DNA of 64,000 nucleotides from Plantago major (lineage: Eukaryota; Streptophyta; Magnoliopsida; Lamiales; Plantaginaceae). Each line of letters opens with the position of its first letter. The first letter of the stretch is position 1. Below, piece by piece: positions 38,909-51,838 of the stretch. The position numbers and the translations under genes were made by a program. The notes below the pieces were generated by a model. The model worked only from the letters and a program-made list of their open reading frames with translations. It had not been told where the DNA came from and searched no databases. The stretch lies in contig CM048840.1 in assembly GCA_026545765.1 (NCBI GenBank), positions 48,100,580 through 48,164,579 of the forward strand, read 5' to 3'.

Positions 38909-40332
38909 TGTTGGTCCAGATAACGGCAAAGTAAAAGACTAGAGGGGGGGGGGGGGTGAATAGTCTTTTAAAACTTTTGTCGATAAACAGCTTCGAAACA
39001 GGGTTTCTGATACTTAAATTCAGAGCGCGGAAGACTTTAAGATAGGTAAGTGCAGAAACAATAAGTATGTATGTGTGTGCTTTGCTGAAATGTAAATACA
39101 GAAAGGTAAATGACACAGCAAATATAGTGGTATCTGGAGGTGGCGTAATCCTCCAACTAATCCACTTCGGTCTTTCTGAGACCTAGAATTCACTAGAACA
39201 GATAATTAAGTTCACCTTACAATAATCCTATTCTAAGATTCTTAAACAAATGGTTCCCAACCAAATGTTCCCCCTGAGTTATTCCCCAGCTCCTAGAGCT
39301 AAATACTTCCTCTACTCAAATAACCTTGGAGTTATTCCCTGATTTCCCAAATCAAGTACTTCCTCTACTCCACGTCTTGATGGTGTTGGTTATAAGGTTT
39401 TGTCAGAAAGGCTTCTCGTATAACTTTTCAGTTATGTTTTCAGAGAGCCAAACAGAACGAGACTACTTAATACACTTGTTCACTGGATGGCGACCGCTCT
39501 TTCTTGACCAAGTAATTGATGTCCGCTCGAGAATGAGCTCGTAAAAGGGTATCTGATAGTTCAACTCTTTCACGAATAACAATCTCTTGTTAAGGTTCAG
39601 GACAACTTAGAACTACTAGTGATTCTTCAAGCAACAGAAAGCTTTTAGAAAGGGTAGTAGAGTGCTTGAGAGAATACTTTGTTTGATGGTAATTTTGCAA
39701 GATAGAGCGTTCTAAGGTATGTTCTTCAAGCATCTAAGTGTGTGATATATATAGATAAATTTGAGAGGCGTTTGAATTATATCCATTGTGCTCTCCATCA
39801 AATTATATCCGTTTATATCTTGAACTATGTACTCAGAAGTCACTATCTCATTTTTCAGAGAGGACTGCTTTTTGCAGAATTTCTGCCGATGCATTTAATG
39901 CATAGTACTGTTCATTGTCCTATAGTCTCAACGGATACATGAGCCTTTCTGATGGCTTGCATGCTCCATACTCATGATGTCATATGTCCAGAATCATATT
40001 TCGAAAGTAAGTTAATATACTTAAGAAAGGATTAAGGACATAGTCTTTCTGAGTTAGATTAAACCTTTGTGTCTTCATAAACCTTGTGCAATCTTCAGTC
40101 TTCTAATCTTCAGAAAAGCTCCATTGCTAGGATTGATCTTCATGGTCTTGTTGAAATAAAAAAAAAATTACACTCAGAGACCTATAATCCTAAGACAAGA
40201 TTTACTAGACCAATCATAATCAGTGATTTCCTCTTTTACAATGTTCAAGTGAACCAAGAGTACTTAATCACCTTTCTGGTTAAGATAAGAACATGTGATG
40301 AGTGATCAAAATACTAACAGATATTCCTAACA
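38909..40332 (-). repeat. Copia-2 3' LTR
   Basis: 1.42 kb. Plus-strand TGTTGGTCCAGATAACGGC... (the LTR tail) to ...GATATTCCTAACA (the head), homologous to Copia-1 LTR ends. It contains a 14-base G run (C run in element sense) at about 38945-38958, shared clade feature, a TATATATA block near 39747-39757 (minus strand), and the tandem repeat region at 39270-39375. Confidence 0.9.
39270..39375. repeat. Two tandem 50-base repeats in the Copia-2 LTR
   Basis: Minus-strand homologues of the Copia-1 LTR repeats (AGTACTTGATTTGGGAAATC, AGGGAATAACTCC), with the same internal inverted repeat idea but fewer copies. Confidence 0.7.
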
Positions 40333-40350
40333 AATTTCCTCCTTTTCGAT
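40333..40350 (-). other. Copia-2 polypurine tract
   Basis: Minus-strand GATCGAAAAGGAGGAAATT immediately before the LTR head, corresponding to AAAAAGGGGGAAAT in Copia-1. Confidence 0.85.
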
Positions 40351-40650
40351 CAGTCATCCATGACTATCTTTCGAGTCCTATTACAAAAATTGTAATCTTG
40401 GAAGAGAAAACAATCCACCACTTAATCCTTTCAAATGATATTCAATTTTAGTTGAATTAAGTGCAGAAAGTAAACATCAACCTAATCACAAGAAGTGATC
40501 TTTGCTGATAAGTTGTCATCTATTAAAATGTATCTGAGAGTATGATCTTCAGATAGGTACAGTTTACAGAAACAGATGCAACTTTTACGTATAGAGAATT
40601 TTAGAAACAATCAGCAAGATTACAAAAAGTAATAAAACGTACTAAGTAAA
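40351..40650 (-). other. Copia-2 3' non-coding region
   Basis: 300 bases between the extra gene and the polypurine tract, with no feature except CTCAGATA/CAGATAGG words. Confidence 0.5.
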
Positions 40651-43602
40651 TTAGAACACAGGAGAGTCCAAGCTCCAAGAGAGTATTCTAATGTTACTAG
40701 TCTTCAAGTCTTCAGAAACACAACTTCGGTTTAGATACCTCAAGTTCTTCAGCACCCTTTCTGGATTAGTTGACATGATCATCCACTTTTCTGCATTCTT
40801 GGACATAGTCATAAAGAATCTTTCTGACAGAGAGCTCTGTCTTTCTGGATAAGTCACATATTTCATGGTAACTCTTGTCAAGTTTGTGATTCTTCCGCAG
40901 AAAGTGTTTGACCTGTATACTTTCCTGCACTGTGCATGGTCTACTTGCAGCTGAGATAGGTTGAAATACTTGTATATTTCTTCCAGATAGTGTATATCAT
41001 CTAGGTATTCATCCAATGTCATATAGAATGACTCATAGGTTGAAACACCTAGAGTGTTTTTCCTACTTTAGCTACCATCCAGTTTTCTTACCTTGTGTAC
41101 ATCATCAGGTTTTGGGTAAGGACAGGCAAAAGAAAGATCCATCTTTCTGGCTTCATTCCTCTTTCTACTTCAAAGTTTAGCCAGGCATGAAGGTGCGCAT
41201 GTTTTAGCAATTCTGGCTTGCCTTCTCTCCATTTCAGGATCTGGTTGAGGATAGGAGTTGGAAACTTATCATTGACAAGTAGGTGTTGTAGTTCCAGAAT
41301 CCAATACCCTCTCTTATTCAGAATGCACCTATATGAAGATTCTTCATTACTAGTCTTCATATACTCAATGTGGGCATCAGTTGGCCTTTCTTGTTGTGTT
41401 TCATTGTTTATTCTGCCAAACTGGAAATCCCTTCTTGCTTTTATGTTTGGTGGCCTTCTGTCAGGAGATCCTCTAACCCTTTCTTCCTGCCTTGAAATTT
41501 GTCTTTCTTGGATGTTCCTTGTAATGACTTGGTATTTCCAGAAGGGTTACGCTAAAGGTCTTGCTGCCAGAGGAGGTTGTGAAGTAGTTGCTTGTCTTCT
41601 TTTCTTGTGAAGTGGATGTTCATCTGTGTCAGATTCATCCTCATCATCATTGAAGTCCATAATTGGAGACTTGCAGCTTTCTTGACCTCTTACCTCTCCT
41701 TCTTCTTGGTCTTCTCCTTCTTCAGGATTATTCTGGTTGTTCCCATCTTAGATCCTAAGGGACTTGGTTCCCCTAGTTATCATACTTCTCAGCCTTCTGG
41801 CTGGTTGATCTGGAACAACTTCTTCAGCAAGGGTGTCTCCAGTGGTGTTCTTAATGACAAGTTGACTTGAATAGGGAGGAATTGATTGTTTTATTTTTCT
41901 TCCTCTGCCTTTCTGAGGGATCTCTTCTTCCCCCTTAGTCATGAATAACTGACTCATGATAGCATAAGCTTCAGAGAGAGTTTCAAAGTTTTTCTGGAGA
42001 TTGTTGTGCACCCTGACTAATTCTTGAAGTTCTTTCTTGACATCGTGTTCGCTTAACGGTTCTGCTCCTTTCTGTTGAGCTCTTCAAGTGGTCTTAGGAC
42101 AGCGTTGGCTTGCAGAACAGCATGGCTGGCTTCATTCAATGCTGCATTAGCATTGTTACAATCCTCATCCCTGACCAACCCTAGGTCTTTCTGAGAGAGA
42201 GCTATGCTGGTTGCTCTGTTGAGTAAAGCAGCAGCTAATGGCTTCATCTCTTCTGGGACGGATTTTAGCTCATCTGTATCTTGGGAACTAGTGTCTTTCT
42301 GAGCTCTAAAAAGACACTGTTCCTTGCACGGTGCTCTTCACTTCTTGAACTACTTGGTGCAGAGAATATATGAGGAGCAAGTAGGGCTCTTTTGTGCTGA
42401 GTGACAAGTCTCTCATCTTCTGCTTCAGTAATCAAGTTGTGGGTTTCAGCATCACTATCATAATCCTTTTCTTGGATTGTTTGCAGATTGACAATCTTCT
42501 TCTGTTTTCCATCAAGTGTGCTGGCCTTCTGAAAAGATGTAGAAGGTTTTTCTGATGCAGTCTCAGCATCATGCTCTTCATCATCATTGTCATCCATGGC
42601 ATCTATCTCAGCAGCTGTGACAACAATGGCATTTTTCAAATTTCTTTGCTCATCTAGGAGTGCCAATTCCTTGTCATTAGCTTCTTCGAGCTTCTCGATT
42701 TTGGCTTCCTTTTCATCAACAAGAGCTTGAGTCTCAATGTTGAACCTCTTCTCTTCTTCCAATACCTTTCTGAGTTGTTCAATCCTAAACACAGCGGCTG
42801 AAATTTCTTCTATGGCATCATTGTGTTCAGCCTGTTGGGTATCTTGATGAGACTTGGGAGGTGATGAAGATGGAACTTTCTGAGCACTGGAGGGAGTAGC
42901 CTTTTCTCCACTTCCTTTGCTAGCTTTCTGAATCCCGCCTTGTCCAGGTTGGGGATCATCAATCTGATCATCATCATCATCACTTTTGTTCTTTGCTTCT
43001 TGGTTTGGATGCTCAGAGGGAGGTTCTTGAAAATCATTTTCGTCCATCTCCTCGTCATCTTCTGAAACCAGGTTGATCACATTTGGGAATGTAATCATCC
43101 TCCCATTAACTTCTTCTTGTTCAGTAGGATAAGTAGTGAGCTTGCTGGGCAAGGCAGGATGGGTAACCATCTGCTCTTGGGTTTGAGCATCCGCAGACTT
43201 GAAATCTGCTATAAGTCTTTGTGCTACTTCATGAATGAAGTCTTCATGCATCAGAGTGGCAAATGTGTAGGACTCTGTTGGGAACAATGCATGGATATAA
43301 TCTTCCAGATTGAAGGCGATTGCTCTCTTTTCTGGGACATCGATTACTCTGGCTAATTCTGAAAGGTCAGCCTTTCTGAGTTTCTGCCATTGTCTGAAGC
43401 ACTTGAGATGTTTCTTTAAAGTGTGCTTCTGGAAAGCCTTGAGTAAATCAACTGGCACTAGACTTTGAGCCTGAAAGAAGGTGTTCAAGTTAGTTTTGTT
43501 CAAACCACTTGTGTTAGTATCTGTGTACAAAAGTAAGCTTTCTGAGCATACCTGTGTAGAAACACTAGGCTCATCTGCTTGGATTTTTGCTTGCTTGGAC
43601 AC
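40651..43602 (-). CDS. Copia-2 extra gene, C-terminal part (unrecognised)
   Basis: In transcription order: LLKAFQKHTLKKHLKCFRQW (matching TLPKHLKCFKKWQN in Copia-1), an acidic section with DDDDDQIDD-like runs, a coiled coil (LRKVLEEEKRFNIETQALVD), a block ending NFETLSEAYAIMSQL, a basic stretch (GRGRKIKQ), and the terminal domain YRCILNKRGYWILELQHLLV then LEEIYKYFNLSQLQVDHA. The conserved terminal domain and helical blocks in two separate elements argue for selection on this protein in the past. Function unknown. Broken fossil. Confidence 0.6.
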
Positions 43603-44807
43603 AGAGGCATCAGATACCTTGTTGTGAGGAGAAGTCTGATCCTCATCAACCTTTCTTTCTGCTTGAGCTTGAGAATTAAAATCAAATATGTTTAGAAACT
43701 GTTAACAGAAAAGATAGGTGGAAAAGTGCTTTCTGAGACTTCACTTACTTCCAAGTGAGGAAGCTCAGTAGCATGTTCCTCAGAAACCTTGGGGGTTTCT
43801 GGCACCTTTTCTGCAGATACTGCTTGTTTAGCAGTTTTAGTTTCTTTTGGAAGAGATAACACAACGGTTTCTTCATCCAATTGTCCTTCTGACTGAGCTT
43901 GTAAGAACAAACATAAGAGATTTTAGTAGTGGGTTTTCCAGAGCATTCTTTGAAGAAGACTATTACTGATTACTTACCTTCTCAGCAGAAGGCTCAGTAA
44001 ATACTTACTCATAAAGCTTTTCAGCCTCTGGAATCTCTAGGTTTTGGGGTGTTGGTTCCACCACCACTACTTCCTCATTTGGAGCCTAAGAAGAGACATT
44101 AAGAATATTAGAACATAAGATAAGAGCATTTTTAGTTAGTAATTTCTTGTTCAGAGATAACTTTACTACCTGTGGGATAGGCTCTTCTTGATGTTTTGAG
44201 GTTGGAGGAACCTCTTCTTGATTCAAGGGGGTGGACAGGTTTTCTTCCCCCTGAAAGTGTGTCTCCATGTTGGCCTGTAACAAATACAGCTTATGAGTAA
44301 CAAGTTAACATGCAATTATGTTGACATGTTAGATACAAACTATCTTTGTTACCTGAATAGGGTCAGGCTGATCATTGATCTCTTGGACATGCGGTGATTC
44401 CACAGTCTCTCTGTGCTCATTATTGTTCTCCTCTGCAGTATCATTCTGAGTCTCCATCTCAGTTTGATCCCTTTCTGAGAGTTGAGCTCTCTCAGAAGGT
44501 TGAGGAACCTGTGTTAAAACAGGATTTTCTTCAGCAACATTAAGTGCTGGCATTGTGAATGTGGAAGCAATGTCAGGATCTTCCAGCAGTCTATCTTCCT
44601 CACCCAGGCCTTCTTCTTCCTGCTTTGCGTAGGGGCTCTTGTCTTTACGGCTGAGCTTGATGCTCCTCCATGGGTTTCATACTTGAATCTTTTGAGTACT
44701 TTTGCAAGTACTTCATCATCCTCAGAATCACTATTCTGTGTTGGTGCAGACCCATCTATGATATTTCTATCATCTCTGGAGAGTTCTGGAGCATTCTGGT
44801 TCAGGAC
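43603..44807 (-). other. Copia-2 extra gene, middle exon-like blocks
   Basis: Short Glu/Pro/Gln-rich coding blocks alternating with AT-rich gaps that have splice-like ends, in the same order as Copia-1's 23.7-25.2 kb region. The block reading LSERDQTEMETQND matches LNERDQTEAYAQND in Copia-1. Confidence 0.5.
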
Positions 44808-45941
44808 TCATGGGGCATTCTGGAGTTGCCTTTCTGGGCGTCCAACATCTTCTGAGACCTTGTCTCCAGAAGGTTGTGCCTCTTGTATGCTTAGGAACTT
44901 GGAGGCTCTTTTGCTTTGAGTCCTCTTTCTCTTGGCAACTGGAGGTTTAGCTTGAGCTGGCTCAGAGACCTCCTCACCTTGTGCGCTTTCTTCTTCTTCC
45001 GCTTCGAAAAGTGCGTTCAAGAAGAAGTTTCTCATTTTCATCAAAGGCATGTCCGAAAAGGAGTTGGTGATCGATTTCTGCCTCTCTAAGAGTGATTCCC
45101 ATTGTTTCGAATGTAACATTCGAGACCAAAGTGCATATCGCCTTTGGCTCAAGAAGCCATTGATGATTTTGGGCTCAAATTCCTCAATATGTCCAAGGAA
45201 TTTGTTGAAGGCGTAGTTCCCCCAATTGAAGTGGGTTTCCTGCCCTTCATGCTTCTTGTTCAGAAGATGCATCATCATCCATATCTCCATGCTTATCTGG
45301 TCTACTCCTCCTTTGTTGCCATCAAAGCAATGGACCAGAATAAGAGCTAAAGTACTCCAGTGTTTCTGGAATTGACTAGTTCTGATGGCTTTCAGAACAA
45401 AGTCTCCTGGGCAACCTTTTGCATTTTCTAACTGGATTGCTTCAAATAGCTCTTTGACGCCTTGAATCATGGAAGCGTCCTTGATGTTGATGTCTTCAAT
45501 TGTTCCTCGATTTTTCAATCGGAATATCTTGCAAAAAGTCTTGCAGTCTAGAACAATTTCTTGTCCTTTGACTTCAGTCTGAATGTATTTCTCTTCTTCA
45601 TCATTCACAACTTTTGTGAAGATTTTGGAGTTGTTATAGAACTCCAGTACATTCAGTGTGGATAGTCCACTGGGTGCAGCAGATAGAAGCTTGTAGATAT
45701 GGGAATTCTTCAGCATCCCCAATATCAGTTTCCTTTCTGGTTTTGAATGTATAACTGCTGGTACATACCTCTTTACCAGAAAAGCTCCCCAATTCATTTT
45801 GTGGTTAGGGTTCCAGTCCGATGGGGTAAACTTTCCTAGAAGGCGTTTATTCAACACCTTAAGTTCCTTTCCTCCTTGCTTTTCAGTAGGAGCAGATGAT
45901 GCGGCCTTAGGGTTCTTGGTGGTCATCTTCTTGGGTGCCAT
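44808..45941 (-). CDS. Copia-2 extra gene, N-terminal part (unrecognised)
   Basis: ATG at 45941: MAPKKMTTKNPKAASSAP, then RLLGKFTPSDWNPNHKMNWG, LSAAPSGLSTLNVLEFYNNS, EVKGQEIVLDCKTFCKIFRL, LALILVHCFDGNKGGVDQIS, and NWGNYAFNKFLGHIEEFEPK. About 377 codons open. Segment by segment it parallels Copia-1's N-terminal part, and less well the putative plant transposon protein pattern. Ends with a basic stretch (AKRKRTQSKRASK) that could be a nuclear signal. No membrane segment or signal peptide seen. Unknown function; promoter-like block about 200 bases upstream. Confidence 0.68.
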   Translation of the reverse strand: MAPKKMTTKNPKAASSAPTEKQGGKELKVLNKRLLGKFTPSDWNPNHKMNWGAFLVKRYVPAVIHSKPERKLILGMLKNSHIYKLLSAAPSGLSTLNVLEFYNNSKIFTKVVNDEEEKYIQTEVKGQEIVLDCKTFCKIFRLKNRGTIEDINIKDASMIQGVKELFEAIQLENAKGCPGDFVLKAIRTSQFQKHWSTLALILVHCFDGNKGGVDQISMEIWMMMHLLNKKHEGQETHFNWGNYAFNKFLGHIEEFEPKIINGFLSQRRYALWSRMLHSKQWESLLERQKSITNSFSDMPLMKMRNFFLNALFEAEEEESAQGEEVSEPAQAKPPVAKRKRTQSKRASKFLSIQEAQPSGDKVSEDVGRPERQLQNAP

Positions 45942-46874
45942 CTCTTATATAGTGTTTTCAATGAGTGTTTTTCAGATGAATTTTGCACAAATAATCGAGA
46001 TTAGTCTATCTTTTCAGAAGACTAAGCACAAGAAGTTGAGTTTTGCAGAGGGGTTTTGCAGAAATCTTGACAGATTTTGCTATTTTGATGCAAGTTTGAA
46101 ATTTCGGAATCGGTGAAAGTGTTTGTCTTTTGCCCAAATCCTATATATATAGCAGACAAAATGTACATAGATACAACATACATACAACTGAATATGAATG
46201 CGTGTCTTTGCATCTGCATAGGCGTGGTACGTCCTTTGTACTTCATTAAATGCGTACTGGGCCATGTCTGCATTTATCAACAGACATTACTTGCTTTGTT
46301 TTAATCTCAATCGTTGAGATCAAACGTTTATTCATCAAGGGCTTATATTGAATATATTGTAATGATAACATCAACAAATGGTAATGTGCCGACTTGATGG
46401 ATTTTTAATATGCTACATTCATTGTGTCACTTAGTAAAGAGTAGGAACACTTAATCGTTTGAGCTTATCATTCTGAATGTCAAGTCCTTATCTATATATT
46501 AGTTATCATGAAAATGGTAAAAATACAAGACATTGTACATGTTTGACTTTCAGAACTTATACCTTTTGGGCTTTGTGTGTCCATTTCTCTTTATGACTAA
46601 ATAGCTTTCTGAATTCAAGTGTCAGAAGCTTCAGTTGATTGAATGTATTTGACCCACTCTCAGTAAGTAAGTGCTAGTTTTATTTACTTATTGAGTGTGT
46701 ACCAACCTTTGCCTTTCTGGATACCCGTTCCAGACATGTTTTGCCTTTCTGAGTATAGCTACTCAGAAACCTTTGCATCACTTCTTTTCAACTTGGCTTT
46801 CTGAGAACCCGTTCTTAGAGGCCTACTTCTTTTCTACCTCACTTACTCAGACTTTAGAGATTCAGGACAATTTT
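45942..46874 (-). other. Copia-2 spacer between pol and the extra gene
   Basis: Non-coding. It holds the conserved promoter-like block near the extra gene and, nearer pol, CTCAGAAAGG words (for example 46711-46760) where Copia-1 has AGATATCTGAG. Confidence 0.7.
46128..46153 (-). promoter_or_regulatory. Candidate internal promoter (TATA) of the Copia-2 extra gene
   Basis: Minus-strand GCTATATATATAGG then ATTTGGGCAAAA, about 200 bases before the ATG at 45941; counterpart of 21621-21645 in Copia-1. Confidence 0.65.
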
Positions 46875-48889
46875 TCAGTCCTTAGGCAACTCCATTAATC
46901 CAAGATTATGTCTCAAAGTCAAGAACCGACTTTCTTGTAAGGGCTCGGTGATGATATCTGCAAGTTGGTCTTCTGTGCCAATCTTGAGTATCTCTATATT
47001 GCCTTTCTCAACATGGTCTCTGATGGTGTCTAACATCAATGTGCTTTGTTCTGGCATGCAACTTAGGGTTCTATGTTATTGCAATAGCACTTGTGTTATC
47101 ACAGAAAATGGGAGTTTTCTCTTCATTGAGTCCATAGTCTCTGAGTTGTTGTTGAATCCACGAAATTTGTGTTGCACAACAACCAGCAGCAATATATTCA
47201 GCCTCTGTGGTAGAAGTTGCAATTGAGTTTTGTTTCTTGTTAAACCATGAGATAAGTCTAGTTCCCAGAAACTGACAAGTTTCTGAGGTACTTTTCCTAT
47301 CAAGCATTGATCCAGCATAATCAGCATCTGAGTAACCAACCAAACTCAATCCACTTTCTTTAGGATACCACAACCCTACCTCTACTGTACCTTTCACATA
47401 CTTTAATATTTTCATAGCAGTGTTGTAGTGTGATTGCATTGGATTTGTTTGAAATCTAGCACACACTCCAACTGCATATTGAATATCAGGTCTGCTTGCA
47501 GTAAGGTAAAGTAGTGAACCTATCAATTTCCTATACTTGTGTTCATCAACACTCTTATCTGATTCAGTATAGGTCATCTTGGTTCCAATGCTCATAGGTA
47601 TCTTAGCATTCTTTTCAGAAGGCTTAAGATTGAACTTTGTGAGCATGTCTTTTGCATACTTTGTCTGGCTAATGAATATTCCATCATTGAGTTGCTTGAC
47701 TTGCAATCCTAGGAAATAGTTCAATTCTCCCATCATGCTCATCTCAAATTTACTTTTCATGAGATTTTCAAAGTCATCACAAAGTTCCTTGTCCTTAGAT
47801 CCAAATACGATGTCATCAACATATACTTGAACTAAGAGTAGTTTCCCATCATGATTTAAAGTGAATAAAGTTTTATCAACTTCACCTTTCTTGAAACCAC
47901 TTCCCAGAAGGTATTTGGCCAAAGTGTCATACCATGCTCTTGGAGCCTGTTTGATTCAGAAGAGCTTTACAGAGCTTATAGACCATTCTACTTTCTGAGG
48001 AAACTTGAAAGCCAGGTGGTTGCTCAACATAGACTTCCTCAGCAAGTTCACCATTCAAGAATGCACTTTTGACATCCATCTGATAAACTTTAAAATCTTT
48101 ATGAGCTGCAAAGGCCAGAAAGAGTCTTATTGCATCCAATCTGGCAACTGGTGCATATGACTCATCAAAATCTAAACCTTTAGTATGCGTGAATCCCTTG
48201 GCAACCAACCTTGCTTTGTTTCTGGTTATTTCACCAGATTCAATCATCTTGTTTCCGAAAACCCACTTAGTTCCAATCATAGATATTCCTTATACAAATG
48301 GAACTAGTTTCCAGACTTTCTTTCTTTCAAACTGATCCAACTCTTCTTGCATTGCTGAGATCCAGTCTTGGTCTCTTAATGCTTCTTCTATAGTTTTTGA
48401 TTCAATGTTTGAGATAAAACATCCAAAGAGAGAATTAGCATTCTCAGCTATTGCTCTCCTAGTCCAAACACCTTGATTGATTGGTCCAATCACATCTTTT
48501 GCAGGCTGATCCTTGATCCATCTCATCATGGGTTTAGGGATAGTAGGGTCAACATCTATGTGATTTGAATGTGAATCACTATGATTATGACTTGATACTT
48601 CTTCAGTATCTGTGACATTTTGCACCTCAGAAGAGCGGTGAATGTCTGACACTTGCTCAGTGTGAGAGCTTTCTGGGACATGCCTATCAAAGAGGTCATT
48701 TCCACAGTTGGCTCTCTGATGAACATCTTCAGTTTCCATTTCTGGAATTCTCATAGGAAATTCTTCATCATGTCTGAGAATCATCTGGTTGTTACTAGGC
48801 ATTTCATGCTTTTCTTCGTCAGAGTCATCCTCTCTTTCCACAATGATGTTTTTCCTTTTTGAGGGTTCTTCTTCAGAATCCTTTATCAT
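46875..48889 (-). CDS. Copia-2 reverse transcriptase and RNase H region
   Basis: Minus strand: acidic linker, [40 protein letters not shown], catalytic [34 protein letters not shown], then RNase [18 protein letters not shown] and [20 protein letters not shown]. Ty1/copia reverse transcriptase (RVT_2). Highly similar to Copia-1's. Fossil. Confidence 0.87.
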
Positions 48890-48964
48890 TCGTTCCTTGA
48901 ACCTTTCAGAGAGTTCATCAGCAAGGGGTGTTTTCTTGCTTCCTTCATAGAATACAACATGAAC

Positions 48965-49789
48965 TTATTCTTCTATCTTCTTTGTTCTTTTGTTGTAAAC
49001 TCTGTATGCTTTGCTATTCATAGAATAACCAAGAAACACACCTTCATCTGCCTTTGGTTGAAATGTTCTTAGATACTCTTTTCCATTGTTAAGGACAAAA
49101 CATCTACATCCAAACACTTTCAGATGTTTGATATTAGGGGGTCTACCAACCAAGAGTTCATATGGGGTCTTGTCATGGTGTTTGTTTATCAAACATCTGT
49201 TCTGAGTGTAGCATGCTGTGTTTACAGCTTCAACCCAATAAACTTCACTTATTTCAGTGTCAGCTAGCATTGTCCTTGCTGCTTCTTTAAGGGTTCTATC
49301 TTTCCTTTCTGCAACACCATTTTGTTGTGGTGTTCTTACAGAGGAAAGTTGGTGTTGTATACCTTTGCTGGTACAAAACTCCTTTATGTACTGGTTGACA
49401 AACTCAGTACCATGGTCTGTTCTGATTGCAGATACTTTGTCATTTTTCATGACTTCAAGCTTATTCAGCAAGTTTGGCATCTCCACCCTAGCATCAGATT
49501 TGTGCTTTAGAAAGACAACCCAAGTGAATCTTGAGAAGTCATCTACAACAACCAGACCATACTTCTTTCCTGCATAACTAGTTACAGATGATTAAAAAAG
49601 ATCCATGTGTAATAGTTGCAGTAGTCTAACACTAGAGTGTCTGGTTTTGGACTTGAAAGAGATTTCGGATTGTTTCCCCATCTGACAGGTAGAACAGATA
49701 CCATCCTTTCTGAAAGATGTTTTGGGAAGGCCAACCACTAACTCTTTCTTAGCAAGTTTGTTCAGAGTTTTGAAATTCAAGTGACTCAT
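48965..49789 (-). CDS. Copia-2 integrase region
   Basis: Minus strand: HLNFKTLNKLAKKELVVGLP, CSTCQMGKQSEISFK (zinc finger), LLHMDLF, RTDHGTEFVNQYIKEFC, RTPQQNGVAERKDRTLKEAA, and the C-terminal GCRCFVLNNGKEYLRTFQPK, FLGYSMN. Integrase of the Ty1/copia type. Fossil. Confidence 0.85.
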
Positions 49790-49828
49790 TCTTTTGTGCC
49801 ATAACCAGTGCTCTTCTGTGTGACCTGA

Positions 49829-50230
49829 TTAACTCACCATGAGACATTCTTCAGTTGTGGCAGATGCCCAATCGGCAACATAAAGACTTCCTTTCCGCCG
49901 AGCAACCAAGACCGTCTGCTTTGACTCATTGTCTATAAGTTCGCAATACTTTGCTTTGAATTTCACAGTGAATCCCTTGTCTGCAAACTGGCTCATGCTA
50001 AATAGATTATATTTCAAACCTTTAACATGCAATACGTCAGTGATTGTTAATGATCCTAATTTGACGTTGCCAAATCCCATAGAGGGATTTAATTCTCCTC
50101 CAGCAAATCTGTTGTCTGGTCCATTGTTGCAAGCTTTGTAGTTTACCAGATTTGCTTTGTCTCCTGTCATGTGCTTTCCGCATCCGCTATCAAATAGCCA
50201 TTGAGCCTTAGTCCAAGAGGTGTTCTGCAC
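49829..50230 (-). CDS. Copia-2 protease region
   Basis: Minus strand: WLFDSGCGKHMTGDKANLVN, GFGNVKLGSLTITDVLHV, YNLFSMSQFADKGFTVKFK. The DSGC/HMTGD pair is the usual plant copia protease signature. Processes the polyprotein. Fossil. Confidence 0.83.
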   Translation of the reverse strand: MQNTSWTKAQWLFDSGCGKHMTGDKANLVNYKACNNGPDNRFAGGELNPSMGFGNVKLGSLTITDVLHVKGLKYNLFSMSQFADKGFTVKFKAKYCELIDNESKQTVLVARRKGSLYVADWASATTEECLMVS

Positions 50231-50247
50231 AAAACAGGAAACAGGAG

Positions 50248-51838
50248 TTAGGTTCTTGCTTCAGAGATAGAACCATTTAGACTAAACATTCTTCCAGTAG
50301 GAATCCACTTTTTAGTGAATTTCTTGGGAATTTGTTTTTGTCTAACTTGATCAGAAGGAAATGCAATAAAATCAGTAATTTTGATATCAATTTTCCTTCT
50401 TGGTGTGTTTCTAGGTGTTCCCTTTGATGCTTTCTGGACCCTGGGTTTCTGGGGTTGCTTTTCAGCAAACATAGCCTTTCTGACCAGGTTCCTTCTAGCT
50501 CTGGCATTCAGTTTTTCAGTGGCTTGAGATTTCTTCCACTTCTGTCTATTGCTACGTGCAATATCAACCTTGCGCCATTGTTCTTGTCCTTCCTTATATT
50601 GTTGCAGAAGAATTTTTCCAATAGCACGATAGCCAATGCCATTTCGAACACCTTTGGCTTTCTGAATACGTTCTTCAGAAGCCATACTAGTTTCTGCACC
50701 ATCTTTATTTTCACAAAATGGTACAGTAGAGAATTTGCCTATTCCAGCAATTCTTCCTTCCCTAGTAATGTAGCAAAGTGGATGGTTGCATGTTTGAGGG
50801 TTGTGTTTCTTTTCAGAAACCTTATCCACAAGTTTCTTATGAACTTGTTGTTCTTTCAAAGGCTGGGTTGCTACTCCTTTTCCTTTGTCAACTACCCTAG
50901 CTTTCTGACCAATGCTATAGGTGGTTGAAGAACCATTCTGTTGACTTTTTACAAAGGTCAACCTTTCATCACTCTTCTTCAGAGGAGATGAATTACTCGA
51001 TTGTTCATCAAGTCCAAGTCCACCTTTCTCAAAGGGATCTCTTAGATAGGATTGAACCTCAGTGAGAGTGTCACTAGCCTTTGCATAAGATTGGAAGGAT
51101 AGCTCTTTCTTTCTGAGTTCTTCATTCTCAGAAAGCAGCTTCATCATTTTCTTATTAAGTTCATCCAAGGATAGTTTGTGAGAATTTTCATTCTCAGATA
51201 TCTGAGCTTTCAGAAAGGCTATTTCAGCGTTCTTGTTCTCAGATACTCTGGTTAGCTCAGAAACCTCTTTTTCAAGAGTTTCTTTGCTTTCCTCTAGAAT
51301 TCTGGTTTTGGATTTTGCTTCCAGAAATTCTTTCTCATAACGATCCAATTTACTCTTGACCAACTCCAGATCCTCAATTCCATCATCACTCTCATAGTAC
51401 AGAAATTGTGAATTGTTAGTTACCTCATCAGCCAGAAGACACATTTCAATGTTGGAGATGTCTGGACCAGCAATCTTAGCAACTCCACACATTTCATTCT
51501 TCTTAAGGCCGAAGTCGATTACATCGTGGGTGATTCCACACAATTCTGGTGATGGTAGGTTTGAGTCATCTGAATCTCCATCTTCAGAATCTGTCTCAAT
51601 GTCTAGAGCATCAAGTTGAATTTGAATCTTCTTCCTTTCTTCAGTCAGTAAGGCCCTTTGATTTCTCTTGAAATTTCTTCTGTCCTTTTTGTCACATGTC
51701 TTGAGCTTATTTAAAGCAGGACAATCTCTCTTGAAGTGACCAGGCTTTTGACAATAGAAGCAGATATAATTTCTATTTCTGCAGCTTCAGTACTAACACC
51801 TTTCTAAATGGGGGTGTTCAGAGAGTTGTTCATTTGTA
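50248..51838 (-). CDS. Copia-2 gag C-terminal part
   Basis: Minus strand. The CCHC knuckle lies near 51720-51768 (CQKPGHFKRDCP-type), followed by an acidic segment, then MCGITHDVIDFGLKKNEMCG, LVKSKLDRYEKEFLEAKSKT (coiled coil), SYLRDPFEKGGLGLDEQ, and a basic tail RRKIDIKITDFIAFPSDQ. Corresponds to Copia-1 16.0-17.6 kb. The N-terminal gag is cut off by Tat-B at 51841. Fossil. Confidence 0.8.

Noticed and set aside
44683-45350. Plus-strand open frames opposite the Copia-2 extra gene
   Set aside because: Shadow frames of the homologous minus-strand coding sequence, which is conserved in Copia-1.
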